Source: CAZSMK01 sp964608095 | GTDB taxonomy: Bacteria; Sumerlaeota; Sumerlaeia; MWCT01; JAGHBZ01 | Reading direction: 5' to 3' | DNA length: 30,831 nt | Assembly: GCA_964608095.1 (NCBI GenBank) | Contig: CAZSMK010000032.1 | Coordinates: 1 to 30,831 of the forward strand | Shown here: positions 16,130 to 23,911 of the stretch, one piece after another | How positions within the stretch are numbered: the stretch's first letter is position 1 | Layout of the letters: each line of letters opens with the position of its first letter | Position numbers and translations under genes: made by a program | Notes under the pieces: generated by a model | What the model saw: only the letters and a program-made list of their open reading frames with translations | Database searches by the model: none | What the model was told of the DNA's origin: nothing

Positions 16130-17476
16130 ATGAACAAGAAGGAAAGAGAGCACATAATCAAGAGTGTCCGTGATGCGGGCGTGGTAGGAGCCGGTGGTGC
16201 GGGATTCCCTACTTATATCAAGCTGCGTTCACACTCGGAATATCTGCTCATAAACGGAGCGGAATGCGAACCGCTCTTGAGAGTGGATAAAACGTTGCTC
16301 GAGAAATACACGGATGAGCTGGTCTCCACTGCACACACACTCCGCGAGGTAGTGCAGGCAAAGGAGGCTCTCTTCTGCGTGAAGAAAAAAGAAAAAAACA
16401 TTATCGAGCGTTTGCGTAACCATATCGCACAATTCAAGCACCTCAGGGTGCATCTTCTCGATGATGTCTATCCTGCCGGCGACGAACAGGTTATGGTCTA
16501 CGAAGCGCTCGGAAGAATTGTACCCCAAGGCGGTATCCCTTTGGACGTCGGCGCAGTGGTCATAAATGTTGAAACGCTCCTTAATGTGTCCCGGGCTCTT
16601 TCGCACAACAAGCCTGTCACCCATACCTATCTTACCATTGGAGGGGATGTGGATGAACCACTGACCGTTTGTGTTCCAATCGGAAGTCCTATCAAGGAGC
16701 TACTACCTCTCTGCGGCAAAGGTTTTGACCCCTCCAGGCATATAATCATCGAAGGGGGTCCCATGATGGGCAACGTTGTGGAAGATTGGAAATCGCCCGT
16801 GGTGAAGACCACGAAAGGATTGCTGATATTCAATCGCGCCAGTCAAATCGCTGAAAAATATACCGCACCGAGACGCGAAATCGATCGGAATATCATTTCA
16901 ATCTGTTCCGCGTGCCAGGAGTGTACTGAGATTTGTCCGCGGTACCTGCTCGGACACTCTATCGAGCCGCATAAAATAATGATCGCGGTCGCCGAGGGCG
17001 CTGCCCCTGATGCTATGGCGCTTCAAGAAGCGGCGCACTGTTGCGAGTGCGGCTTGTGCGAAATGTATGCGTGTTTTATGTCGTTGTCACCACGGCAGTT
17101 GATGGCTCGACTCCGGAAAGACCTCGCCGCACAAGGTCTTAAACCGGAGAAATCCAACCGGGTATCCGAACCGAATCCTCTCAGAGATTCACGACGTATT
17201 CCCACTCGTAGACTCAAGGCACGCCTCGGGATTTCACACTTTGACCGCGATACACGCTTTATTGAACAGCCCCAACTTCGCCTCCGTGAACTTCGCATAC
17301 CCTTGAAACAGCATACAGGCGTTCCGTGTTCGCCCGTGGTCAAAAAAGGTGAGAAGGTGCATAAAGATCAAATTATTGCCGACGTTGAAGAGGATGCAAT
17401 GGGCGTGCCCATTCACTCACCTGTTGACGGAACTATCTCTAAAATTCATAATCGAATAATTACCATCAGAACCTAA
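16130..17476 (+). CDS. PduS/RnfC-like iron-sulfur flavoprotein
   Basis: This 448-residue protein is of the RnfC/PduS type. An N-terminal NuoF-like nucleotide/FMN region carries GAGGAGFPTYIKL and LINGAECEPLL. A SLBB domain follows (TIGGDVDEPLTVCVPIGSPI), then two [4Fe-4S] sites (C259, C262, C265, C269 and C304, C307, C310, C315), and a C-terminal barrel-sandwich domain (VKKGEKVHKDQIIADV). The final cysteine of the second site is followed by Phe where Pro is common. The order with the barrel-sandwich last is that of PduS (cobalamin reductase of propanediol microcompartments) rather than classical RnfC, where it comes first. No microcompartment shell or other rnf genes are nearby. It would move electrons between NADH and an iron-sulfur partner in the cytoplasm. 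Confidence 0.85.
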   Translation: MNKKEREHIIKSVRDAGVVGAGGAGFPTYIKLRSHSEYLLINGAECEPLLRVDKTLLEKYTDELVSTAHTLREVVQAKEALFCVKKKEKNIIERLRNHIAQFKHLRVHLLDDVYPAGDEQVMVYEALGRIVPQGGIPLDVGAVVINVETLLNVSRALSHNKPVTHTYLTIGGDVDEPLTVCVPIGSPIKELLPLCGKGFDPSRHIIIEGGPMMGNVVEDWKSPVVKTTKGLLIFNRASQIAEKYTAPRREIDRNIISICSACQECTEICPRYLLGHSIEPHKIMIAVAEGAAPDAMALQEAAHCCECGLCEMYACFMSLSPRQLMARLRKDLAAQGLKPEKSNRVSEPNPLRDSRRIPTRRLKARLGISHFDRDTRFIEQPQLRLRELRIPLKQHTGVPCSPVVKKGEKVHKDQIIADVEEDAMGVPIHSPVDGTISKIHNRIITIRT

Positions 17477-17494
17477 GCAGGGAGCTAATGGTTT

Positions 17495-18223
17495 ATGAAT
17501 GAATCCACCGAATCAATTTACCTCTCTATAGTTATACCCGCTTATAACGAGGAACAAAGAATCGGGACGACTCTTGAAAAGATCAGGGACTTTCTGGCAG
17601 AGCAACCTTACAGGGCTGAGATCATTGTTGCCGATGACGGCTCACGCGATAGAACCATCCCGGTGGCAGAGGAGAAACAAATCAATGGGTTGCGCATCGT
17701 AAAGAATGAACGCAATATGGGAAAGGGAGCGGCTACCCGAAATGGTATAATGGCGGCTCGGGGCGAGTTGATTCTTTTCAGCGATGCAGACCTCAGCACG
17801 CCCATCGAGGAAGTGAACAAGCTCATACGAGCGATCGAAGAAGGCAACGATGTAGCCTTCGGTTCACGCGCGTTACCTGAATCGAATATTATCGTTCATC
17901 AACCTTTCTACCGCGAGACCATGGGACGTATATTCAACCTTTTCGTCCGGCTTATTGTGCTTAGAGGTGTTAAAGATTCGCAATGCGGATTTAAATTGTT
18001 TCGGGCGGAAGTTGCCCGCAAGGTTTTTGCCGAACAACAATTAAGCGGCTTTGCCTTCGATGTCGAGGTTCTTCTTCTTGCCAGAAAACACGGCTACACA
18101 ATCAAGGAAGTAGCGGTGAGCTGGATAAATTCGCCCGCCACTCGTGTCAGTGCGCTCAAGGACGCTCTAAAGATGTTCACGGATTTAATCAGGCTCCGAA
18201 AACTCTATGGAAAGCGGTACTAA
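17495..18223 (+). CDS. Family 2 glycosyltransferase, dolichyl-phosphate glucose synthase-like
   Basis: This 242-residue single-domain GT-A enzyme has no membrane helices. Motifs: SIVIPAYNEEQRIG at the N-terminus, IIVADDGSRDRT, NMGKGAATRNGI, the metal-binding LFSDADLSTPIEE, and DSQCGFKLF followed by GFAFDVEVLLLA. This set is typical of the polyprenyl-phosphate glucose/mannose synthase subgroup, which loads a sugar from a nucleotide donor onto a lipid phosphate at the inner face of the membrane. It starts 18 bases after the PduS/RnfC-like stop and may share its transcript without a functional link. Confidence 0.9.
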   Translation: MNESTESIYLSIVIPAYNEEQRIGTTLEKIRDFLAEQPYRAEIIVADDGSRDRTIPVAEEKQINGLRIVKNERNMGKGAATRNGIMAARGELILFSDADLSTPIEEVNKLIRAIEEGNDVAFGSRALPESNIIVHQPFYRETMGRIFNLFVRLIVLRGVKDSQCGFKLFRAEVARKVFAEQQLSGFAFDVEVLLLARKHGYTIKEVAVSWINSPATRVSALKDALKMFTDLIRLRKLYGKRY

Positions 18224-18564
18224 ATTGGGGGCAGACCTTATTTCCCCGTTTTAGCCGGAAACCGGCTTCCACGCTTTTCTGAAGGGTATTACTGCAGGAA
18301 TATGCGAAGGGTGATATGGTCTCGAAAAGCAAAACATCAAGAGGGTGTACGAAGGCGAGTGCGAGTACGAGTGCGGGTGGAACTATGGTTATAACGGAAA
18401 GTCTGTTGGCATTCCTGTGTGGAGTGAGGGCGTTTTTACGACCCCTCATTACCATAAAATCATTTTTGTTTTACTCTCCTGCTGGTGGTCATTTTAGATG
18501 AACGACCCTACTACGCTCACCGCATAAGAAGTTAATTCCCGGGGTCAAACCCAAAAGCCCGATA
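18224..18564. other. Gene-poor stretch with hairpin and hexamer repeat
   Basis: These 341 bases contain no gene I can support. AGCCGG-AAA-CCGGCT at 18253-18267 is a perfect 6-bp hairpin 30 bases after the glycosyltransferase stop and could be a weak terminator, although its 3' side is not T-rich. At 18355-18378 there are four imperfect copies of the hexamer GCGAGT. Confidence 0.35.
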
Positions 18565-18879
18565 ATGTCTATTGACTTCACTCGATACGGCATGGGGTAT
18601 ATATCGATGTTCTTTAAAAAGCCGAAAAGGAAAAGGAATCCTTATCGATTATCATTCCCCTTCGAATGCGGTTCAGGGAAATACATACATTACAACGATG
18701 TTGATGGGATAGTGGTCAGCGGGAATTTCTGTGGAGGCAATAAAAACTATGGGATTGCTCTCGAAAATAACGAATGTGACAACACTATCGTGGTGGGCAA
18801 CCAACTTACCGACAATCCCCGCGGTGCTCTCCAAGACATTTCCAACGGCGATACCATCAAGGCAAATAAGTATCCATAG
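18565..18879 (+). pseudogene. Remnant of a right-handed parallel beta-helix protein
   Basis: This 104-codon frame starts with an unconvincing N-terminus (basic KKPKRKRNPYRL). From about residue 42 it reads DGIVVSGNFCGGNKNYGIAL, then NTIVVGNQLTDN and GALQDISNGDTIKANKY. These are the short strand-turn-Asn-ladder repeats of the last coils of a pectate-lyase-like beta-helix. Intact members have hundreds of residues, so this looks like the C-terminal end of a lost surface or polysaccharide-binding protein. A small real gene cannot be excluded. Confidence 0.4.
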
Positions 18880-18896
18880 GCAAAAGCCCTATTATT

Positions 18897-19469
18897 TCAT
18901 TTCTGTTTCTCGAGTTCTGCGATTTTGCGCCGGATATGAATGGCATAGTCACTGTTATCTAAACCTTGCTGTTCCATTTGAGTGAGCGAAGTTTTGTAAT
19001 CCTGGAGCGCCATCTCTTTCTTGCCCCGAACCTCACGAATCTGTGCTCGGGAAAAGTAGGCTTGCGGATAATTATATCCTGCAAGGTCAATGGCAGTACT
19101 CAAGTCGCTTTCCGCCTCTGCATATTGTTCTCTCTTTGCCCGAACAAAACCTCGGTTATGGTACGCCACAGGATTACGTGGATTTTCGTTGATTGCACAC
19201 GCAAAATCCGCTTCAGCCTTGTCCCATTCAGCCATTTCCATGTAAGCGACGCCACGGTTTACATAAATTGCTGAGGGATTGTAGTCGGGTCCTTTTTCTT
19301 TTTCGTGCTGATTAAGAGCCTTGGTGAAAAACTCAACCGCTCGTGCGTAATCATGGTTTTGTAATGCCCTCTCTCCACTCCAGCAGTGCAACTCCGCCAT
19401 TGTCATCTTACGCATGCATCCACAAAGAAGAACGACCAGACAAAATAATATATACACAGTCTTTTGCAT
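18897..19469 (-). CDS. TPR lipoprotein
   Basis: This 190-residue protein has a lipoprotein signal peptide (MQKTVYILFCLVVLLCGCMRK; Cys18 is the likely lipidated residue). About four tetratricopeptide repeats follow, with the usual Trp/Gly/Ala pattern: ERALQNHDYARAVEFFTKAL, YVNRGVAYMEMAEWDKAEAD, YHNRGFVRAKREQYAEAESD and YFSRAQIREVRGKKEMALQD. It is predicted to be membrane-anchored in the periplasm and to serve as a protein-interaction scaffold. The start is supported by AAAGGAGG six bases upstream. No neighbour suggests a specific partner. Confidence 0.85.
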   Translation of the reverse strand: MQKTVYILFCLVVLLCGCMRKMTMAELHCWSGERALQNHDYARAVEFFTKALNQHEKEKGPDYNPSAIYVNRGVAYMEMAEWDKAEADFACAINENPRNPVAYHNRGFVRAKREQYAEAESDLSTAIDLAGYNYPQAYFSRAQIREVRGKKEMALQDYKTSLTQMEQQGLDNSDYAIHIRRKIAELEKQK

Positions 19470-19733
19470 AGATACCTCCTTTTCTTATTTTAGCCATCGG
19501 GGGTAAGTCTCTTACTTTTCACCTTTCATAGAGGTACATAGTTTTTAGGCATCATATTTTTAAACTTTAGATTATTCGTTTATTTGGCACAAACAGAATT
19601 CACCTTATTAGGGCCTTATTAGTAACACCGGAATACGAAAAGTGAAAATAAGGTAGTGATACAGGTTTTTTTTGCATTCCCCACTACCGCCTGATAGGCT
19701 TTTATCATTCAGAAAAACGGGAATTGATATAGG

Positions 19734-20207
19734 TTGGCTGAAACACTCGTTATAGGAATCGGCAATACCATTCGTGGCGACGATGCCATAGGTATTCACA
19801 TGGCTCGCGAAATTGCACGCGACAAACCCGGGGATATTGACGTGGTAGAGATCGAGACCTCTGGATTCGAACTTCTCGACCTTATGCGCGGTTACAAACG
19901 TGTTATCATTATCGATGCCATGCCCACCGCCGATGAGGAAAAGATAGGTAACGTCGGTATATTCAGGTTCGACAACCGACCGGGGTCGGCAACCCTGCTC
20001 CCCTCACATGGCATTGATTTTGCCGGTATTGTCACCACCTTCCGGCAACTGGAACCTGAAAGTATACCCCGCGATATCTATTTCTTACTGGTATCAGTAA
20101 AAGACGTAAACATCTTCAAGGAAGAACTCAGCGTTGAACTCGCAGAACGCTACACCGTCGTCCTTGATTCGGTCCGCTCCCATCTCACCCGACTTTTGAA
20201 AGAATAG
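19734..20207 (+). CDS. Hydrogenase maturation protease (HyaD/HybD/FrhD family)
   Basis: This 157-residue protein starts at TTG because no ATG precedes the first conserved strand. It carries the family opening VIGIGNTIRGDDAIGIH with the nickel-sensing acidic residue, VVEIETSGFELLDLM, and VIIIDAMPT. These endopeptidases remove the C-terminal peptide of a [NiFe]-hydrogenase large subunit after nickel insertion. No hydrogenase structural gene lies in the window. The hdr/mvhD operon 370 bases downstream suggests that the client (an MvhA-type subunit) is encoded beyond the right edge. The 264 bases before this gene (19470-19733) hold no gene; GGTAGTG (19652-19658) and CACTACC (19682-19688) could pair around a T-rich loop. 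Confidence 0.85.
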   Translation: MAETLVIGIGNTIRGDDAIGIHMAREIARDKPGDIDVVEIETSGFELLDLMRGYKRVIIIDAMPTADEEKIGNVGIFRFDNRPGSATLLPSHGIDFAGIVTTFRQLEPESIPRDIYFLLVSVKDVNIFKEELSVELAERYTVVLDSVRSHLTRLLKE

Positions 20208-20580
20208 GCAGCGGGTCAGCGAGCCTGTCCGATAGACTCTCAAACCTCAAAGTTCGCACTTCGTGCCATAAAGCGCAAGCAGGCGGCTTGCAATGGATAA
20301 GGAGCGGGACAACTTTTCGAAGGTCCACACAAAATTACCACGGTGGGAAACATAATTGACATGGCTGAATACGGAACGTATAATGTATACAATTTTAATA
20401 TAGAAACAATCGTTCCTTTTAAAAGATGAATTTGCGCTTTGCCGGTCGGAGAAGCACATAGGATTACAAAAAGGCGGGGCTTCTTTGTTTATTCCGGGAA
20501 TAATGAACCGGGACACAAGGGCTTCAAGCCGGACGGTATACTCTCCTTGACAGGTTGAATGTTCCCCGCAGGATGGGCAG
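20208..20580. other. Non-coding stretch upstream of the hdr operon
   Basis: These 373 bases hold no gene I support. GCAAGC (20275-20280) and GCTTGC (20286-20291) form a perfect hairpin after the protease gene but lack a T run. A consensus promoter lies at 20356-20384 and is followed by a leader of about 190 bases. In the leader, GAGAAGC (20449-20455) can pair with GCTTCTT (20479-20485) just before TTTGTTTATT, a terminator-like arrangement with a long 23-base loop. Confidence 0.4.
20356..20384 (+). promoter_or_regulatory. Consensus sigma-70 promoter of the hdr operon
   Basis: TTGACA at 20356-20361 and TATAAT at 20379-20384 are both exact consensus hexamers, separated by the optimal 17 bases. 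Transcription should start near 20391, about 190 bases before the hdrC start. It is the only exact match of both boxes that I noticed in the window and suggests strong expression of the downstream operon. Confidence 0.7.
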
Positions 20581-20979
20581 ATGGAATTGAATGACCACAC
20601 GCGCAATAGCCGCGTTATCAGAAAAATATACGAAATCAGCGCCACCAACCTGATGAAATGTTACCAGTGCGGGAAATGTTCCGCAGGTTGTCCCGTCGTT
20701 GATTACATGGATTTCCTACCCAACCAGATAATCCGGTTCGCCCAGATCGGCGACTGGGAAACTCTGGCTGAGTCACGAACACCCTTTATCTGCGCTGCGT
20801 GTCTAACGTGTAGTGTCAGGTGTCCGCGGGGGATTCGTATTGCCGAGGTCATGGAGGCCATCCGACAGATAATTCTGCGTGACAGGAACGCAACGGAACG
20901 TATGTCGCTTGAGCCTGAAACCAGCGAGGAGCTGCCACCTATTGCGCTTATCAGCGCTTACAGGAAAATCGTCGAGTAA
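20581..20979 (+). CDS. hdrC: Heterodisulfide reductase subunit C-like iron-sulfur protein
   Basis: This 132-residue protein has two canonical CxxCxxCxxxCP [4Fe-4S] motifs: C27, C30, C33, C37 and C71, C74, C77, C81. They are spaced as in HdrC, with the family segment LPNQIIRFAQIGDWE between them and GIRIAEVMEAIR after the second. HdrC passes electrons from HdrA to HdrB. It is the first gene of the operon, six bases before hdrB. The start is the ATG at 20581, with AGGA about 10 bases upstream. An organism of this kind is not expected to make CoM-S-S-CoB, so hdr is a family name rather than a reaction. Confidence 0.92.
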   Translation: MELNDHTRNSRVIRKIYEISATNLMKCYQCGKCSAGCPVVDYMDFLPNQIIRFAQIGDWETLAESRTPFICAACLTCSVRCPRGIRIAEVMEAIRQIILRDRNATERMSLEPETSEELPPIALISAYRKIVE

Positions 20980-20985
20980 TCAATC

Positions 20986-21933
20986 ATGAAAATATCGTAT
21001 TATCCGGGCTGTACATTAAAAACCGACGCGCCGCATTTTGAAGAATCGTCACAGGCCGCTTTTTCTGCGCTTGGCATCGAGTTCGAGGAACTCCCGCGTT
21101 GGAACTGTTGCGGTACGGTCTTTTCCTTCGCTTCAGACAACGTGATGTATCACCTTGCGCCGGTTCGCAACCTCCTCCGCACACGCGAGATGGGAAACGA
21201 ACGACTCCTCACCCTTTGTTCCATGTGTTTCAATACGCTGAAACGTGCCGCGGAGCTTTTCAACACAGACGCGGAAAAGCGCGAGAAAATCCGGAACATC
21301 ATGTATAAAGAGAATTTAGAATACGATGGGTTGACTCGTGTGGTGCACGGACTCGAGCTGCTTCGAGATGAAGTCGGGCTCGATACCTTGGCCACCCGGT
21401 GTGAAAAACGCCTTAAGGGCTTGAAGATTGCGCCATACTACGGCTGCATGCTGCTCCGCCCGGACGGGCTGGGTATCGACGATGCTGAAGCGCCCTCGAT
21501 TTTCGAGGACATCATGGCGGCGACAGGAGCCGACGTCGTCGACTTTGCCTTCAAGAGTGAGTGTTGCGGTTCCTACCAGACGGTCAACTCACCGGAAATC
21601 GTTGCCGAACGCACATTCGCCATCATTGAAGGGGCACACAGTGTGGGAGCCGACGTTATTGCGTTAAGCTGTCCCCTTTGTTCCTTCAATCTCGACCGGC
21701 GCCAACTGGCAACGCAGAAGATTCATACAACATTTCAGCCCATGCCCATAATGTATTTTTCGGAGCTGCTCTGTCTCGGGCTGGGCATTGAATATAAAGA
21801 TAAGTGGAAACAGTATCATACCATACCCGTGGATCCGGTTCTTGAAAAATGCTCTTCGGGCGATATTCCATCGCCGCCGGCGGTTGATTCAAAGGACAGA
21901 GGATTACGGGGGAGAGAATATGGTGAAGGGTAG
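20986..21933 (+). CDS. hdrB: Heterodisulfide reductase subunit B-like, two CCG domains
   Basis: This 315-residue protein contains two complete CCG cysteine-rich motifs. The first is C9, C41-C42-G, C78 and C81; the second is C154, C193-C194-G, C229 and C232. In methanogen HdrB each motif holds a non-cubane [4Fe-4S] cluster at which the disulfide is cleaved. Both sets being intact argues for a catalytically active subunit. The natural substrate here is unknown; other disulfides or thiol-linked acceptors are possible. The last 45 residues are polar and not part of the core. The gene overlaps hdrA by 14 bases. Confidence 0.92.
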   Translation: MKISYYPGCTLKTDAPHFEESSQAAFSALGIEFEELPRWNCCGTVFSFASDNVMYHLAPVRNLLRTREMGNERLLTLCSMCFNTLKRAAELFNTDAEKREKIRNIMYKENLEYDGLTRVVHGLELLRDEVGLDTLATRCEKRLKGLKIAPYYGCMLLRPDGLGIDDAEAPSIFEDIMAATGADVVDFAFKSECCGSYQTVNSPEIVAERTFAIIEGAHSVGADVIALSCPLCSFNLDRRQLATQKIHTTFQPMPIMYFSELLCLGLGIEYKDKWKQYHTIPVDPVLEKCSSGDIPSPPAVDSKDRGLRGREYGEG

Positions 21934-23887
21934 GATACCAAAGAAAATAGGTGTATTTGTTTGCCATTGCGGTAAAAACATTGCCGACACCGTTGACGTC
22001 GACGCGGTGGTTAAGGCGGTGCGTAAACTGCCCGGCGTGGCTCACGTCCAGGACTACAAATATATGTGTTCCCAACCGGGCCAGGAGATGGTGAGGGAAG
22101 CCATTGAACGGTACCAGCTGGACGGGGTCATAGTGGCAGCATGCACGCCCAATCTGCACGAAGCCACGTTCCGAAATGCGGCGGCAAAAGCGGAACTCAA
22201 TCCCTACTGCGTGGAAATGGCGAATATCCGGGAACAATGCGCCTGGGTTCACCAGAAGGAACCTGACATAGCAACCCACAAAGCCGTTGAAATAATCACC
22301 GCCATGCTCCGTAAAGTGGCGAAAAACGCAGCCCTTATTGAGGAACGTATCCCGATAACCAAGCGTGCACTCGTCATCGGCGGCGGAGTCGCCGGAATCC
22401 AGGCTTCGCTCGATATTGCCGACGCAGGCTACGAGGTCATCCTTGTGGAAAAGGAACCGTCGATCGGCGGGCACATGGCACAGCTGTCCGAGACTTTCCC
22501 GACGCTTGACTGCGCGCAGTGTATCCTGACGCCCAAGATGGTCAGCGTGGGTTCACACCCGCGAATAAAAATAATGGCATGGTCGGAAGTGCGAGAAGTC
22601 GATGGGTATGTGGGGAACTTTAGTGTAAAAATAGAGCGCAAAATAAGCGGTGTGGATTTCGAGAAATGCACCGGGTGCGGACTATGCGTGGAAAAATGCC
22701 CGACAAAGGTGACCAGTGAATTCGAACGCGGAATAGGCACACGCAAGGCTATCTATTCCCCCTTTCCGCAGGCGGTGCCGAACAAACCCGTAATCGATCG
22801 CGAGCATTGCCTTAAATATACGAAGGGGACATGCGGGATTTGCCAAAAAGTGTGCGAAGTAGACGCCATCGATTTCGACCAGCAGGCTGAAATCGTCGAA
22901 GAAAAAGTCGGCGCAATCGTGGTGGCTACCGGCTACGAGCTATACGACAAAGCTGCGCTGGGCGAATACGGCGCAGGACGCGTACCCGACGTCATCGACT
23001 CGCTGGCGTTCGAGCGATTGCTCTCGGCGTCCGGTCCAACCGCAGGGAAGATACAGCGTCCCTCCGACGGCAAGGTTCCCAAAACCATTGTATTCGTGCA
23101 ATGTGCAGGTTCACGCGATCCCGAAAAGCACAAGCCCTATTGTTCGCGCATCTGCTGCATGTACACAGGCAAACAAGCTATGCTCTACAAGCACGCGGTG
23201 CATGACGGCGAAGCCCATATTTTTTATATCGATATCCGCTCGGGGGGGAAGAACTACGAAGAATTTATCGAGCGAGTCCAGGAAGAAGGCGTGCTCTATA
23301 CGCGTGGCAAGGTCTCGAAGATATACAGAAACGGCGATAAAGTAACCGTGATGGGTGCGGACACGCTCGCAGGGAAACCGGTGAAGGTCAATGCCGACCT
23401 TGTGGTGCTCGCCATGGCGGTAGTTCCGCAACCCGGGGTTGATGAGCTGCGCAAAATTCTCAAGATACCGACCGACATTCACGGGTTCTGGACAGAGGCA
23501 CATCCCAAGATGAATCCTGTGGGAACGACCACGCGGGGTATTTTTCTCGCGGGGTGCGGGCAGGCGCCGCGCGATATCCCCGACACGGTATGCCAGGCGT
23601 CAGGCGCGGCGAGTAAAGTCATCGCCCTCTTCTCACACGAGAAACTTGAGCTCGATCCCATGACGGTCATGGTCGACGCCGAGCTATGTTCCGGGTGCGG
23701 TATCTGCGTGGCGGCCTGCCCGTACGATGCGCGCAAAATCGACGAGAGCAAGGGCATTGCCACAGTTAATGAAGCGCTCTGCCAGGGCTGCGGTGCATGC
23801 ATGGTCGCATGCCCTAACGGAGCAACCATACACAAGAATTTTTCAAAAGAACAGATAATCAACATGGTGGACTCATTTTTCGAATAA
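21920..23887 (+). CDS. hdrA: Heterodisulfide reductase subunit A-like flavoprotein
   Basis: The product has 655 residues, normal for HdrA. I use the ATG at 21920, which has GGGGGAG just upstream, rather than an open-frame start 132 bases earlier inside hdrB. The N-terminal domain has GVFVCHCGKNI (C15, C17), MCSQPGQ and ACTPNLHEATF. The FAD site is ALVIGGGVAGIQ (about residue 150). Inserted ferredoxin sites follow (C250, C253, C256, C260 and C297, C305, C308, C312), then CAGSRD and YCSRICC. A C-terminal two-cluster ferredoxin ends the protein (C590, C593, C596, C600; C621, C624, C627, C631). In known complexes the HdrA FAD splits electron pairs between ferredoxin and HdrB. Confidence 0.93.
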   Translation: MVKGRIPKKIGVFVCHCGKNIADTVDVDAVVKAVRKLPGVAHVQDYKYMCSQPGQEMVREAIERYQLDGVIVAACTPNLHEATFRNAAAKAELNPYCVEMANIREQCAWVHQKEPDIATHKAVEIITAMLRKVAKNAALIEERIPITKRALVIGGGVAGIQASLDIADAGYEVILVEKEPSIGGHMAQLSETFPTLDCAQCILTPKMVSVGSHPRIKIMAWSEVREVDGYVGNFSVKIERKISGVDFEKCTGCGLCVEKCPTKVTSEFERGIGTRKAIYSPFPQAVPNKPVIDREHCLKYTKGTCGICQKVCEVDAIDFDQQAEIVEEKVGAIVVATGYELYDKAALGEYGAGRVPDVIDSLAFERLLSASGPTAGKIQRPSDGKVPKTIVFVQCAGSRDPEKHKPYCSRICCMYTGKQAMLYKHAVHDGEAHIFYIDIRSGGKNYEEFIERVQEEGVLYTRGKVSKIYRNGDKVTVMGADTLAGKPVKVNADLVVLAMAVVPQPGVDELRKILKIPTDIHGFWTEAHPKMNPVGTTTRGIFLAGCGQAPRDIPDTVCQASGAASKVIALFSHEKLELDPMTVMVDAELCSGCGICVAACPYDARKIDESKGIATVNEALCQGCGACMVACPNGATIHKNFSKEQIINMVDSFFE

Positions 23888-23911
23888 TGATATCACAAGG
23901 AACCCGGATTT

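Noticed and set aside
18253..18267. AGCCGG-AAA-CCGGCT hairpin as a full terminator
   Set aside because: The stem is perfect but short, and is followed by TCCACG rather than a T run, so I list it only in the gap note.
20247..20648. Leftward 133-codon ORF over the hdr promoter region
   Set aside because: It overlaps the consensus promoter, leader and the start of hdrC on the opposite strand, and has no recognisable family or good ribosome binding site.
21788..21919. N-terminal extension of the hdrA frame into hdrB
   Set aside because: It encodes an Arg-rich stretch not found in HdrA; the ATG at 21920 has a strong ribosome binding site.
21686..22474. Leftward 262-codon ORF antisense to hdrB and hdrA
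   Set aside because: It is a shadow of strongly supported coding sequence on the other strand.
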